Below are positions 8,829-18,919 of a stretch of DNA of 64,000 nucleotides, in pieces (position 1 is the first letter of the stretch; each line of letters begins with the position of its first letter). A program made the position numbers and the translations under genes. The notes under the pieces are model-generated. The model had not been told where the DNA came from. It worked only from the letters and a program-made list of their open reading frames with translations, and ran no database searches. The stretch comes from Neobacillus piezotolerans (GTDB lineage: Bacteria; Bacillota; Bacilli; Bacillales; Cytobacillaceae): the NCBI RefSeq assembly GCF_003362805.1, contig NZ_QNQT01000006.1, forward strand, positions 124,001 through 188,000, given 5' to 3'.

Positions 8829-9799
8829 GGGAACTGGAATTCGAAAAGCCGATTATCGAGCTGAGAAAGAAGATTAGCGAACTTAAGGATTATACTAATA
8901 AAACGGATGTCGACCTTTCTTCTGAAATTGAAAAGCTCTCGGCCAGGCTTGAGAAGCTTGAAAATGATATTTACTCCAATATTAAGCCGTGGGACCGTGT
9001 GCAAATCGCGCGCCATCCAAACAGGCCAACAACCCTCGATTATATCGGATATTTATTCGACAGCTTTATGGAATGCCATGGCGATAGGTTATATGGGGAT
9101 GATGAAGCGATCGTGGGCGGGATTGCGAAGTTTAAAGGCGTTCCCATTACGGTGATTGGACATCAGCGCGGAAAAGATACGAAAGAAAACATCAGGCGTA
9201 ATTTCGGGATGCCCCATCCTGAGGGATACCGGAAAGCTTTGAGGCTGATGAAACAGGCTGAGAAGTTCAGCCGCCCAATTATTTGTTTTATCGATACAAA
9301 AGGGGCTTATCCTGGTAAAGCGGCTGAGGAGCGCGGCCAAAGCGAGGCCATTGCCCGCAATCTGTTTGAAATGGCAAGCCTGAGCGTACCGGTTGTCTGC
9401 ATCGTTATTGGTGAAGGCGGCAGCGGCGGCGCCTTGGCACTTGGCGTCGGGAACCATATCCTGATGCTGGAAAACTCCACGTATTCCGTTATTTCGCCTG
9501 AAGGGGCCGCGGCACTCCTGTGGAAAGATGCTTCCCAGGCGAAACGCGCCGCCGAATCGATGAAAATTACCGCCCCGGATCTGAAAGATCTCGGAATTAT
9601 TGATGCGATCATTCCTGAAGTGCGCGGCGGAGCCCATCGGAACGTCGAGGCGCAGGCGCATGAAATCGAAATGGCCCTTTTCCGATCCCTGAAAGAGCTA
9701 TCAAGGCTTACAGGAGCGGAACTGAAGGATCAGCGGTATGAAAAGTATAAGGCGATTGGCGAGTATTCGTTTTTAAATGATTATATAGGGGTAAATTAA
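8822..9799 (+). CDS. accA: Acetyl-CoA carboxylase carboxyltransferase subunit alpha
   Basis: 325 residues, as in B. subtilis. It forms the alpha2-beta2 carboxyltransferase with AccD. An N-terminal helical/coiled-coil segment (about 10-45) precedes the crotonase-like domain with the glycine-rich [12 protein letters not shown] near residue 200 and [12 protein letters not shown] near 228. The TTG at 8822 lies inside the accD end and is preceded by GGAGGTGA with 7-base spacing, a typical coupled start. A terminator follows at once, so accDA ends the transcript. Confidence 0.96.
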   Translation: MVGELEFEKPIIELRKKISELKDYTNKTDVDLSSEIEKLSARLEKLENDIYSNIKPWDRVQIARHPNRPTTLDYIGYLFDSFMECHGDRLYGDDEAIVGGIAKFKGVPITVIGHQRGKDTKENIRRNFGMPHPEGYRKALRLMKQAEKFSRPIICFIDTKGAYPGKAAEERGQSEAIARNLFEMASLSVPVVCIVIGEGGSGGALALGVGNHILMLENSTYSVISPEGAAALLWKDASQAKRAAESMKITAPDLKDLGIIDAIIPEVRGGAHRNVEAQAHEIEMALFRSLKELSRLTGAELKDQRYEKYKAIGEYSFLNDYIGVN

Positions 9800-9831
9800 A
9801 AGCGTGCTTTTCGAAGCACGTTTCTTTTTTT
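9800..9831 (+). terminator. Terminator after accA
   Basis: CGTGCTT at 9803-9809 pairs with AAGCACG at 9814-9820 across a TTCG loop, followed by a run of T. Confidence 0.85.
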
Positions 9832-9853
9832 GGACGGGTGCAATACTTCATAC

Positions 9854-9867
9854 TTTGATGCATCAAA
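9854..9867. promoter_or_regulatory. Perfect palindrome upstream of pfkA
   Basis: TTTGATGCATCAAA is a perfect 14-bp palindrome in the 280-bp accA-pfkA gap, about 140 bp before the proposed pfkA promoter. It could be a regulator site; no regulator is recognised. Confidence 0.3.
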
Positions 9868-9993
9868 ACAAATACTAATTGAATAGTTTCATACGTCCGG
9901 GCCATTCGATTCGTTAAAAAGTCCAAGGATTTTTTTATTAAACGCTTACACTGGATTCCTGTACCGTTTTTTGCTTTTTTCGCGCCGATTAAG

Positions 9994-10022
9994 TTGTTAG
10001 ACCTCTTCCTTAATGGTATTTT
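9994..10022 (+). promoter_or_regulatory. Possible sigma-A promoter of pfkA-pyk
   Basis: TTGTTA (9994-9999) and TATTTT (10017-10022) are 17 bp apart, about 95 bp before pfkA. Both hexamers deviate from consensus, so the call is tentative. Confidence 0.4.
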
Positions 10023-10093
10023 ATAAATGACCAGTTTGTTACCCTTATAACAATTTGAAGGTTTACAACAACAATTGTCTAGTGAACGAGTAA

Positions 10094-11077
<984 letters not shown>

Positions 11078-11098
11078 TGGCTGACAGGAGGATATAGC

Positions 11099-12859
11099 AT
11101 GCGTAAGACAAAGATTGTTTGTACGATCGGTCCCGCAAGTGAAAGTGTTGAAAAACTAAAGGATTTAATGGTTTCAGGCATGAATGTCGCCCGCCTCAAT
11201 TTTTCGCATGGCGATTTTGAGGAACACGGCGCAAGGATTGCGAATATCAGGAAAGCGGCTGAAATGACCGGAAAGACCGTCGCGATTCTTCTTGATACGA
11301 AAGGACCGGAAATCCGTACCCATAATATGAGGGATGGCGCGATTGAACTAATTGCCGGAGAAAATGTCGCCGTTTCAATGAAAGAAGTTGAAGGCAGCCC
11401 CGATATGTTCTCCATTACATATCCAGGCCTGATTGAAGACGTATCGAGAGGATCAAAAATTCTATTGGATGACGGGCTCATCGGGCTTGAAGTAACAGAC
11501 ATTGATCAAGATAACCAGCTAATCCATACAAAAATATTGAATACTGGAACATTAAAAAACAAAAAGGGCGTTAATGTTCCGGGGGTATCGGTCAATTTGC
11601 CGGGAATCACGGATAAGGATAGGAAAGATATCCTTTTCGGAATTGAACAGGATATTGATTTCATTGCTGCTTCGTTTGTCAGAAGGGCGAAGGATGTCCT
11701 TGAAATCCGCCAGCTGCTTGAGGAAAATAATGCATCGCATATTCATATTATTCCTAAAATCGAAAACCAGGAAGGGGTCGATAACATCGATGAAATCCTT
11801 GAGGTTTCGGATGGCCTTATGGTTGCCCGCGGCGATTTGGGCGTAGAGATTCCGGCTGAAGAAGTGCCTCTTGTGCAAAAGATGCTCATAAATAAATGCA
11901 ATGCTGAAGGAAAACCAGTCATTACAGCGACACAGATGCTCGACTCCATGCAGCGGAACCCAAGGCCGACAAGGGCGGAAGCTAGCGACGTCGCAAACGC
12001 CATTTTCGATGGCACCGATGCGATTATGCTTTCCGGTGAAACGGCAGCAGGGCTTTATCCAGTTGAGGCTGTCCAAACGATGCACAATATCGCCTCTAGG
12101 GCTGAAGAAGCATTGAACCATAAAGAAATTCTTCAAAAGAGGAGCCGGGATACTGAAACCAATACGACAGACGCGATTGGGCAATCTGTAGCCTATACAG
12201 CTCTTAACCTGCAGGTGAGTGCAATCATTACTCCTACAGTCAGCGGCCATTCGGCAAGGATGGTTTCGAAGTACAGGACGAAAGCGCCTATCGTTGCCGT
12301 AACCTCAGACAAGGGCACTCAAAGGCGTCTTTGCCTCGTCTGGGGAGTGTATCCTCAGATTGGCAGGAAGGTTAAGACAACTGACGAAATGATGGATATC
12401 GCTGTTGGCGAAAGCCTGAACAGCGGCATTGTCCAACATGGCGATCTTGTCATCATTACTGCTGGGGTCCCTGTCGCGGAAGCCGGGACAACGAATTTGA
12501 TGAAGATTCACATTGTCGGGGATATACTTGCCAAAGGCCAGGGAATCGGCAAAAAATCCGCGTATGGGAAAGCGGTTATCGCTCGGAATGCGGAAGAAGC
12601 ATTGGCGAAAATAACACCTGGTGACATTCTGATTACGATTGGCTCGGACAGGGAAATGGTTCCCGCGCTCGAGAAGTGCGGCGCGCTGATTGCCGAAGAA
12701 GGCGGTTTGACAAGCCATGCGGCCGTTGTCGGCTTGAATCTTGGTATACCGGTTATAGTCGGAGTGGAAAATGCGACAGACGTTTTAAAGGATGGACAGG
12801 AGATTACGGTTGATGCGACAAGGGGCGTTATCTATAACGGCCACGCAAGCGTACTGTAA
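11099..12859 (+). CDS. pyk: Pyruvate kinase with C-terminal PEP-utilizer domain
   Basis: Converts phosphoenolpyruvate and ADP to pyruvate and ATP. 586 residues, about 110 longer than E. coli enzymes because of the extra C-terminal PEP-utilizer-like domain seen in Bacillus and Geobacillus. The catalytic barrel has ARLNFSHG near residue 32, DTKGPEIR near 65 and ARGDLGVEI near 243. The extra domain carries [11 protein letters not shown] with His540, the histidine phosphorylated in PEP-utilising enzymes; its role in pyruvate kinase remains unclear. The ATG follows GGAGG. It is the second gene of pfkA-pyk and ends with a terminator. Confidence 0.96.
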   Translation: MRKTKIVCTIGPASESVEKLKDLMVSGMNVARLNFSHGDFEEHGARIANIRKAAEMTGKTVAILLDTKGPEIRTHNMRDGAIELIAGENVAVSMKEVEGSPDMFSITYPGLIEDVSRGSKILLDDGLIGLEVTDIDQDNQLIHTKILNTGTLKNKKGVNVPGVSVNLPGITDKDRKDILFGIEQDIDFIAASFVRRAKDVLEIRQLLEENNASHIHIIPKIENQEGVDNIDEILEVSDGLMVARGDLGVEIPAEEVPLVQKMLINKCNAEGKPVITATQMLDSMQRNPRPTRAEASDVANAIFDGTDAIMLSGETAAGLYPVEAVQTMHNIASRAEEALNHKEILQKRSRDTETNTTDAIGQSVAYTALNLQVSAIITPTVSGHSARMVSKYRTKAPIVAVTSDKGTQRRLCLVWGVYPQIGRKVKTTDEMMDIAVGESLNSGIVQHGDLVIITAGVPVAEAGTTNLMKIHIVGDILAKGQGIGKKSAYGKAVIARNAEEALAKITPGDILITIGSDREMVPALEKCGALIAEEGGLTSHAAVVGLNLGIPVIVGVENATDVLKDGQEITVDATRGVIYNGHASVL

Positions 12860-12867
12860 TTGATTCG

Positions 12868-12897
12868 AAAAGAAGGGAGAGGCATCCCTTCTTTTTG
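12868..12897 (+). terminator. Terminator after pyk
   Basis: AAGAAGGGA pairs with TCCCTTCTT around a short loop and is followed by TTTTTG. Confidence 0.85.
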
Positions 12898-12947
12898 TTT
12901 AAACGGCCGCTTGCTCTTTTCTAAAAAGAAGTGAATGTATGAAATTT

Positions 12948-13095
12948 GTCTAGCTCCAGTGCCCAGCGCCTAGTGTACTTCGGCCCCCTCGCAACGATAA
13001 GTCAACATCGATTCGCCTTCGCTCATCGTGTTTCCTTTATCTCCATCGGGGCCCTCCAGTCCATTCGGCGCTAAACGGCCGCTTGCGCTTTTCTA
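12948..13095. repeat. Dispersed hairpin repeat, family A, copy 1
   Basis: An intergenic element sharing TCTAGCTCCAG...CAGCGCCTAG at its left side and GGCGCT...CGCTTGCGCTTTTCT at its right side with copies at 28703-28969 and 42685-42830. Its two sides can pair (AGCGCC with GGCGCT; GGCCCC with GGGGCC). A 23-base sequence beginning AAACGGCCGCTTGC occurs both just before the element (12901-12923) and at its right end (13073-13095), with one difference. The fxsA ribosome site begins directly after the element. Confidence 0.6.
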
Positions 13096-13114
13096 TGGGG
13101 AGGTTGGGGATATA

Positions 13115-13507
13115 ATGTTCCGTACTTATTTATTTTTGCTCATTATTCTTGTTCCAGCAGCAGAAATTGGGATATTGCTTTGGTCCGGAAAAACGATAGG
13201 CGTGCTCCCCACTGTCTTTATGATTTTATTTACCGGGGTGATGGGGACATATTTGGCCAAGAGCCAGGGATTGAAAGTCATCCGCCAGGCGCAGCAGCAA
13301 ATGGCGTATGGCCAAATGCCCGGGGAGGCAATCTTGGACGGCATATGCGTTCTTGCCGGGGGTATCCTGCTCCTTACACCGGGATTTGTCACCGACCTTG
13401 CGGGGCTTCTCCTTCTGATTCCGGCAACCAGGAAGTTTTTCAAATATTGGCTGGCAGCAATTATAAGAAGATGGATGAACAAGGGAACAATCAGAATCAT
13501 AAGATAA
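13115..13507 (+). CDS. fxsA: FxsA-family membrane protein
   Basis: 130 residues with about three or four hydrophobic spans (roughly 4-22, 28-48, 75-105). In E. coli overproduced FxsA relieves phage T7 exclusion by the F plasmid; its normal role is unknown. Motifs typical of the family are PAAEIGILLW, ARSQG-like AKSQGLKVIRQ near 53, and PGFVTDLAGLLLLIP near 92. The ATG at 13115 is preceded by GGGGAGG; the open frame further upstream runs through the repeat element and is not coding. B. subtilis name ytzA. Confidence 0.9.
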   Translation: MFRTYLFLLIILVPAAEIGILLWSGKTIGVLPTVFMILFTGVMGTYLAKSQGLKVIRQAQQQMAYGQMPGEAILDGICVLAGGILLLTPGFVTDLAGLLLLIPATRKFFKYWLAAIIRRWMNKGTIRIIR

Positions 13508-13549
13508 AGCCATGATAAATGGTTTTGTGCGGGACGCCAACCACGGGCA

Positions 13550-13597
13550 ATAGGAAAAACGCCGGCTTCGGAAGCCGGCGTTTTTCCTATATTTTTG
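13550..13597. terminator. Long bidirectional terminator between fxsA and ytvI
   Basis: ATAGGAAAAACGCCGGCTTC (13550-13569) pairs perfectly with its complement at 13571-13590. The A-rich and T-rich arms make it usable for both convergent genes; the ytvI stop lies inside it. Confidence 0.9.
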
Positions 13598-14708
13598 TTT
13601 CATTTCCTTTAATGAAATTCCATAGGTCTTCAAAGACATTAGCGCGTTTAAGGGTATTGAATATGACCAGGACGACTGGTCCGGCTATCAGGCCGAGAAA
13701 TCCAAGCAGCTTGAAGCCTACGAAAAGGGCGACTAGGGTTGCCAAGGGATCCAGGCCGATGCTTGATGAGAGGATTTTGGGCTCCATAACTTGCCTTTGG
13801 ACAAGTACAACGATATAGAGGACGCCTAGCCCAATCGCGAGGCCCATATCCCCCGCAATCGCCTCATACAGGATCCAGGGGACGAAAACGGTACCGGTGC
13901 CTAGATATGGGATGATATCGACAATCCCGGCAACAAGCGCGATGGTAATTGCATAATCGACGCGAAGCACCAGCAGCCCAATCAGGATGATGACGGTGGT
14001 GATTGAGATAAGGGTCAGCTGGGCCTTGATAAAACCGAAAAGTGCCTTTTTAAGGTCGGTGAATACGGTCCTGCCGCTAGCCCTTGCTTTTACAGGCATA
14101 AGCCGGCCTCCCATGGCGGACAGTCTTTGCCAGTCCTTGCTGATAAAAAAAGTTGCCAATAAAGAGAATATTAAGACTGTCGCAGCATTTGGAAACCAGG
14201 ATAAAATCATGGGAATGTTCCCGAAAAATCCATTTAGGAATTGCCCGACGGTTGAGCCGACCCTTTGGCCAACATTCTGGATATTCTTCATAATTGTTTC
14301 CTGCTGGCCGGCATCTAGGTTGTTGAATAAGCCTGTGAGCTGATTGTACAGAGGGATGATCTGTGAGGCGAACATGTCTTCACTATACCGGATCAACGTG
14401 TTTAAATGCTTTGGAAGGACATCCGCTAAGTAAGTGGCGCCGCTGACAATTTCGGCAACCAATAGGGTTACAAGCCCCGCGAAAACCGCGAAAATAATAA
14501 CCAATGTGATCAGGACCGCCAACGATCGCGGCATTCGTCCCCTCTTTTCAAAAAACTCGACCAGGGGATTAATCAGGAAGGCGATGGCAAAAGCAATTAG
14601 GAAAGGGTACGTTACCGCCGATATGTAATAGAACGCGATAAAAGCGCCTATCACCAGGCCCACTACCAAAAGCAGCCTGGCTGTCCGGGCTAGATAGACA
14701 GGATTCAA
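13587..14708 (-). CDS. ytvI: AI-2E family transporter / permease YtvI
   Basis: 373 residues, polytopic membrane protein of the AI-2 exporter superfamily (TqsA/PerM/YtvI). About eight helices are visible, with the usual arrangement of two or three N-terminal helices (residues 8-80), a long soluble region (about 90-150) and C-terminal helices. Signature stretches are YISAVTYPFLIAFAIAFLINPLVEFFEKR and AGIVDIIPYLGTG (stated as positions about 28-56 and 238-250). The substrate is not known. The start is TTG at 14708, preceded by GAAGGAGG with 10-base spacing. B. subtilis YtvI is of similar length and place. Confidence 0.9.
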   Translation of the reverse strand: MNPVYLARTARLLLVVGLVIGAFIAFYYISAVTYPFLIAFAIAFLINPLVEFFEKRGRMPRSLAVLITLVIIFAVFAGLVTLLVAEIVSGATYLADVLPKHLNTLIRYSEDMFASQIIPLYNQLTGLFNNLDAGQQETIMKNIQNVGQRVGSTVGQFLNGFFGNIPMILSWFPNAATVLIFSLLATFFISKDWQRLSAMGGRLMPVKARASGRTVFTDLKKALFGFIKAQLTLISITTVIILIGLLVLRVDYAITIALVAGIVDIIPYLGTGTVFVPWILYEAIAGDMGLAIGLGVLYIVVLVQRQVMEPKILSSSIGLDPLATLVALFVGFKLLGFLGLIAGPVVLVIFNTLKRANVFEDLWNFIKGNETKI

Positions 14709-14890
14709 TCCTTGGATTCCTCCTTCAGCTTAATCAGATAGTTTAAGTTTAACATTTTGCAAATGAATGTGCATTAAGGCTATACTTTTAAAAGGCGGAA
14801 TCGAGACGGTTCCGGAAAATCCGCCATTCTTTGCCGGGATCTGCTATTTTCTATTAATATAATATTTTTTATTTTTCCAATTCCTTTTCA

Positions 14891-14919
14891 TTCACAAAAA
14901 TCTGACAATTGGTTATAAT
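14891..14919 (+). promoter_or_regulatory. Sigma-A promoter of citZ
   Basis: TTCACA (14891-14896) and TATAAT (14914-14919) are separated by 17 bp. The leader to citZ would be about 260 nt. The rest of the 480-bp ytvI-citZ gap is AT-rich and otherwise featureless apart from the cre-like site and a short leader frame. Confidence 0.7.
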
Positions 14920-14925
14920 AAGACA

Positions 14926-14939
14926 TGTAAGCGCAATCT
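14926..14939 (+). promoter_or_regulatory. cre-like site (CcpA) at the citZ start point
   Basis: TGTAAGCGCAATCT agrees with the catabolite-responsive element consensus (WTGNAARCGNWWWCA) except for the final A. It sits on the predicted start of transcription, a position that gives repression. CcpA control of citZ is known in B. subtilis. Confidence 0.6.
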
Positions 14940-15065
14940 TTTTTACATATGTTTTATTATTATGATTAAATAATTGTGTATAGTGTAAAGTGAAGGGATT
15001 TTTTTCAGCTTAATAGGCTTCTAGTGTGTGGCGGGGGAAGTGGCATTTGCTTCAGGGGATTGCAG

Positions 15066-15143
15066 ATGCTCATTTTTTGGAAAGGTTCCGAGCAAGCGCT
15101 CATGCAATTAGCCGAGCAGTCCGGACTTCCAACTACACTATAG
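15066..15143 (+). CDS. Possible 25-codon leader frame in the citZ mRNA
   Basis: An ATG preceded by CAGGGGAT opens a 25-residue frame (MLIFWKGSEQAL...) ending with TAG 45 bases before citZ. No known leader peptide is recognised and the ribosome site is imperfect, so it may be chance. Confidence 0.2.
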   Translation: MLIFWKGSEQALMQLAEQSGLPTTL

Positions 15144-15188
15144 GAAAAGGGTATGGGGAAATTACAGATTGCAAAGGAGAGGTTTGGG

Positions 15189-16304
15189 ATGTCAGTTACA
15201 CGTGGACTAGAAGGGGTTGTGGCAACAACTTCCTCAATCAGCTCGATCATTGACGATACATTGACTTATGTCGGCTATGACATTGATGATCTTGCAGAGA
15301 ATGCTAGTTTCGAAGAAGTCATTTATTTGTTATGGCACCGAAAATTGCCTACAAAGGCGCAGCTTGAGGAACTGAGGGACCAGCTTTCCGCCGAAGCGGG
15401 GCTGCCTCAGGAAGTGCTCGACCATTTCAAAATGTATCCGATCAAGTCTGTCCATCCGATGGCCGCTTTAAGGACGGCCGTATCGCTGCTGGGCCTGTAT
15501 GATGATGAAGCGGATGAAATGAGCCAGGAATCCAATTACATGAAAGCTGTCCGACTCCAAGCAAAGATTCCAGCACTTATTACTGCTTTCGCGAGAATCA
15601 GGAAAGGGCTTGAGCCAATTGCACCGAGGAAAGACCTTGGCTTTGCGGCAAACTTCCTTTACATGCTGACAGGAAATGAGCCAGAGCCGATTGCGATTGA
15701 AGCTTTTAACAAAGCGCTCGTTCTGCATGCTGACCACGAATTGAATGCTTCGACCTTTACTGCAAGGGTTTGTGTCGCTACACTTTCCGATGTATATTCC
15801 GGAGTTACCGCCGCGATCGGCGCCCTTAAAGGCCCGCTACATGGCGGAGCGAATGAAGCGGTCATGAAGATGCTGTCGGAAATTGGATCCCCTGACAATG
15901 TCGAAGCCTATGTAAGGGGCAAGCTTGATAATAAAGAAAAGATCATGGGTTTTGGCCACCGAGTTTACCGTAAGGGAGACCCACGCGCGAAGCACCTGAG
16001 GGAAATGTCACGGAAACTGACCGGGTTGACAGGGGAACCGCACTGGTACGATATGTCGGTGAAAATTGAGGAAATAGTCACCAGTGAGAAAAATCTTCCG
16101 CCGAATGTCGATTTTTATTCAGCTTCTGTATACCACAGCCTTGGCATTGACCATGACTTATTCACGCCAATCTTTGCCCTGAGCCGTGTTTCCGGATGGC
16201 TTGCCCATATTCTTGAGCAATATGACAATAACAGGCTGATCCGCCCGCGCGCCGATTACACTGGGCCAGGAATGCAGAAATACATTCCGATTTCGGCACG
16301 CTGA
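15189..16304 (+). CDS. citZ: Citrate synthase II
   Basis: First TCA-cycle enzyme, condensing acetyl-CoA and oxaloacetate. 371 residues, the size of the Gram-positive dimeric (type I short) enzymes. Catalytic signatures are HADHELNAST near residue 178 with His, GFGHRVYRKGDPRAKHL near 254 with the second His, and NVDFYSA near 305 with the catalytic Asp. The ATG at 15189 is chosen by AAAGGAGAGG just upstream and by alignment with MTATRGLEGV-type N-termini; in-frame upstream codons to 15153 are unlikely to be used. It heads citZ-icd-mdh. Confidence 0.96.
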   Translation: MSVTRGLEGVVATTSSISSIIDDTLTYVGYDIDDLAENASFEEVIYLLWHRKLPTKAQLEELRDQLSAEAGLPQEVLDHFKMYPIKSVHPMAALRTAVSLLGLYDDEADEMSQESNYMKAVRLQAKIPALITAFARIRKGLEPIAPRKDLGFAANFLYMLTGNEPEPIAIEAFNKALVLHADHELNASTFTARVCVATLSDVYSGVTAAIGALKGPLHGGANEAVMKMLSEIGSPDNVEAYVRGKLDNKEKIMGFGHRVYRKGDPRAKHLREMSRKLTGLTGEPHWYDMSVKIEEIVTSEKNLPPNVDFYSASVYHSLGIDHDLFTPIFALSRVSGWLAHILEQYDNNRLIRPRADYTGPGMQKYIPISAR

Positions 16305-16354
16305 TCCGCCTGCGAATCGGTTTACTTTTCCATAAGAAATTGATGTAATGAATA

Positions 16355-16390
16355 GAGCGGGAAAGCCAAAGGATGGCCTTACCCGCTTTC
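16355..16390 (+). terminator. Hairpin between citZ and icd (partial terminator or processing site)
   Basis: GAGCGGG pairs with CCCGCTT around an inner GCC/GGC pair, followed by only a short T-rich tail. Such a hairpin could reduce icd expression relative to citZ or protect the 3' end after processing. Confidence 0.45.
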
Positions 16391-16472
16391 AAAGGTTAGA
16401 AGCAGGCCTTCTAGCCTTTAGGTGTGGTTAACGTAGTTTATATCCTAAAAGGGTTCATCAGTGGAGGGAGAA

Positions 16473-17747
16473 ATGACAATGCAAGGTGAAAAAATTACAG
16501 TCCAAAACGGGGTATTGAATGTCCCTAACAATCCAGTTGTCCCATTCATCGAAGGAGACGGAACCGGCCCGGACATTTGGGCGGCTTCAGTAAGGGTGCT
16601 TGATGCAGCAGTTGAAAAGGCATATAAGGGCGAGAAGAAAATCGTCTGGAAGGAAGTGCTCGCTGGAGAAAAGGCGTTCAACAAGACCGGCGAATGGCTG
16701 CCGCAGGAAACGCTCGACTTGATCAACGAATACCTGATCGCGATTAAAGGGCCTCTCACAACCCCGGTTGGCGGCGGAATCCGTTCACTTAACGTCGCGC
16801 TTCGCCAGGAACTTGATTTGTTCGTTTGCTTGCGCCCTGTTAGATGGTTTGAAGGCGTGCCTTCTCCAGTAAAGCGCCCGCAGGATACCGACATGGTCAT
16901 TTTCCGTGAAAATACGGAAGATATTTATGCCGGAATTGAATATGCAAAAGGATCCGACGAAGTTAAGAAACTGATTGCATTCCTTCAAAACGAAATGGGT
17001 GTAAACAAAATCCGTTTCCCTGAGACTTCAGGCATCGGAATCAAGCCGGTTTCTGAGGAAGGAACAACCCGCCTTGTCCGTGCGGCTCTTAATTATGCAA
17101 TCAAGGAAGGCCGTAAGTCGCTTACCCTGGTACATAAAGGGAACATTATGAAATATACAGAGGGAGCATTCAAAAACTGGGGCTATGAGCTTGCCGAGAA
17201 AGAATTCGGAGACAAGGTCTTCACATGGGCCCAATATGACCGGATCAAGGAAGAAGAAGGCACTGAAGCAGCCAATAAGGCTCAAGCCGACGCGGAAGCA
17301 GCAGGCAAAATCATCGTAAAAGATTCAATTGCTGATATTTTCCTCCAGCAGATCCTGACACGCCCGAAGGAATTCGACGTTGTTGCGACTATGAATCTTA
17401 ACGGCGACTATATTTCCGATGCGCTGGCGGCGCAGGTTGGTGGTATCGGCATCGCGCCGGGAGCGAACATCAACTATGAAACTGGGCATGCCATTTTCGA
17501 AGCGACTCACGGCACAGCCCCTAAATATGCCGGCCTCGACAAGGTAAACCCTTCTTCCGTTATTTTGTCAGGCGTGCTTATGCTTGAGCACCTTGGCTGG
17601 AACGAAGCTGCCAATATGATCGTGAAATCAATGGAAAAGACAATCGCTTCCAAGGTAGTCACGTATGATTTTGCCCGCCTGATGGATGGCGCGACTGAAG
17701 TGAAAACGTCCCAATTCGGCGACGAGCTTATCAAAAATATGGAATAG
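16473..17747 (+). CDS. icd: NADP-dependent isocitrate dehydrogenase
   Basis: Oxidative decarboxylation of isocitrate to 2-oxoglutarate. 424 residues. [13 protein letters not shown] near residue 103 holds the conserved serine that contacts substrate (phosphorylated in E. coli), [15 protein letters not shown] near 145 binds isocitrate, and [13 protein letters not shown] near 315 supplies metal-binding aspartates. Two in-frame ATGs (16473 and 16479) follow GGAGGGAG; spacing is 5 or 11 bases from GGAGG, so the second (MQGEKIT, matching B. subtilis better) is nearly as likely. The mdh gene follows after 102 bp. Confidence 0.95.
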   Translation: MTMQGEKITVQNGVLNVPNNPVVPFIEGDGTGPDIWAASVRVLDAAVEKAYKGEKKIVWKEVLAGEKAFNKTGEWLPQETLDLINEYLIAIKGPLTTPVGGGIRSLNVALRQELDLFVCLRPVRWFEGVPSPVKRPQDTDMVIFRENTEDIYAGIEYAKGSDEVKKLIAFLQNEMGVNKIRFPETSGIGIKPVSEEGTTRLVRAALNYAIKEGRKSLTLVHKGNIMKYTEGAFKNWGYELAEKEFGDKVFTWAQYDRIKEEEGTEAANKAQADAEAAGKIIVKDSIADIFLQQILTRPKEFDVVATMNLNGDYISDALAAQVGGIGIAPGANINYETGHAIFEATHGTAPKYAGLDKVNPSSVILSGVLMLEHLGWNEAANMIVKSMEKTIASKVVTYDFARLMDGATEVKTSQFGDELIKNME

Positions 17748-17849
17748 GCGGGGCAGATTGCCCTCAACCCAATTTGCATTTCATGGCGACGGGCGGCAAT
17801 GCTTCCCGCCGGCATCCCAGTTTAAAACGATAACCAGGGAGGAAACGAC

Positions 17850-18788
17850 ATGTCAATGAAACGCAAAAAGATTTCAGTCATCGGGGGAGGCTTTACTGGG
17901 GCGACGACCGCATTCATGCTCGCCCAAAAAGAGCTTGGAGATGTGGTTCTTGTCGATATTCCGCAAATGGAAAATTCGACAAAGGGTAAAGCTCTAGATA
18001 TGCTGCAGGCAAGCCCTGTCCAGGGATTTGATGCAACCATTACGGGAACATCAAATTATGAGGACACAAGGGATTCCGATATTGTTGTCATTACCGCGGG
18101 AATCGCACGGAAACCGGGCATGAGCAGGGACGACCTTGTCCAGACAAACCAAAAGATCATGAAGAGCGTCGCTGGGGAAATAGTGAAATATTCACCGGAA
18201 TGTTTCATCCTTGTTTTGACCAACCCTGTTGATGCCATGACTTATACAGTTTTCAAGGAAAGCGGCTTCCCTAAAAACCGTGTAATCGGGCAATCAGGCG
18301 TACTTGACACCGCCAGGTTCCGTACGTTTATCGCCCAGGAGCTCAACCTGTCAGTAAAGGACATTACCGGTTTCGTCCTTGGAGGGCATGGCGACGATAT
18401 GGTGCCGCTTGTCCGCTATTCCTATGCGGGCGGCATTCCGCTTGAGACGCTTATTCCAAAAGACCGCCTTGAGGCAATAGTTGAGCGCACCCGTAAAGGC
18501 GGAGGCGAAATCGTAAATCTTCTTGGCAACGGAAGCGCATATTACGCGCCGGCAGCCTCCCTGGTTGAAATGTGTGAAGCAATCCTGAAGGATCAGCGCC
18601 GCGTTCTTCCATCAATCGCCTATCTTGAGGGCGAGTATGGATACGAAGGCATTTATCTTGGCGTGCCAACCATTCTTGGAGCAAATGGCATCGAGAAGAT
18701 AATTGAGCTTGAACTGACAGAGGACGAGAAAGCCGGGCTTGATAAGTCGGCTGATTCAGTACGCAATGTCATGGCTGTGCTTGCGTAA
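17850..18788 (+). CDS. mdh: Malate dehydrogenase
   Basis: NAD-dependent oxidation of malate to oxaloacetate, supplying CitZ. 312 residues, LDH-like malate dehydrogenase type. N-terminal Rossmann motif [10 protein letters not shown] (12-21) in place of the commoner GAGFTGATT, arginine loop [12 protein letters not shown] near 87, LDTARFR near 151 and catalytic histidine in [10 protein letters not shown] near 178. The ATG has GGGAGG 7 bases upstream. The gene closes the citZ-icd-mdh cluster and is followed by a strong terminator. Confidence 0.96.
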   Translation: MSMKRKKISVIGGGFTGATTAFMLAQKELGDVVLVDIPQMENSTKGKALDMLQASPVQGFDATITGTSNYEDTRDSDIVVITAGIARKPGMSRDDLVQTNQKIMKSVAGEIVKYSPECFILVLTNPVDAMTYTVFKESGFPKNRVIGQSGVLDTARFRTFIAQELNLSVKDITGFVLGGHGDDMVPLVRYSYAGGIPLETLIPKDRLEAIVERTRKGGGEIVNLLGNGSAYYAPAASLVEMCEAILKDQRRVLPSIAYLEGEYGYEGIYLGVPTILGANGIEKIIELELTEDEKAGLDKSADSVRNVMAVLA

Positions 18789-18799
18789 TAAAATAAACC

Positions 18800-18830
18800 G
18801 AATTCGGGGGAGCTTCCCCCGAATTTTTTC
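18800..18830 (+). terminator. Terminator after mdh
   Basis: AATTCGGGGGA pairs with TCCCCCGAATT and is followed by TTTTTTC. Confidence 0.9.
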
Positions 18831-18919
18831 GCTAAATTGGAAGTTGCCCCTTATTTGATATAGGGAAATAATAGTTTGTGGACCGCTTAGAAAAGCGGCC
18901 AATAAGGAGGGCAGAGAAC

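Noticed and set aside
9089-9661. Long antisense frame inside accA
   Set aside because: It is a shadow of accA with no ribosome site and atypical composition; similar long antisense frames inside pfkA, pyk, thrS and pheS were left out for the same reason.
13028-13114. Upstream extension of fxsA through the repeat element
   Set aside because: The frame is open only because of the repeat; the strong GGGGAGG lies directly before the ATG at 13115.
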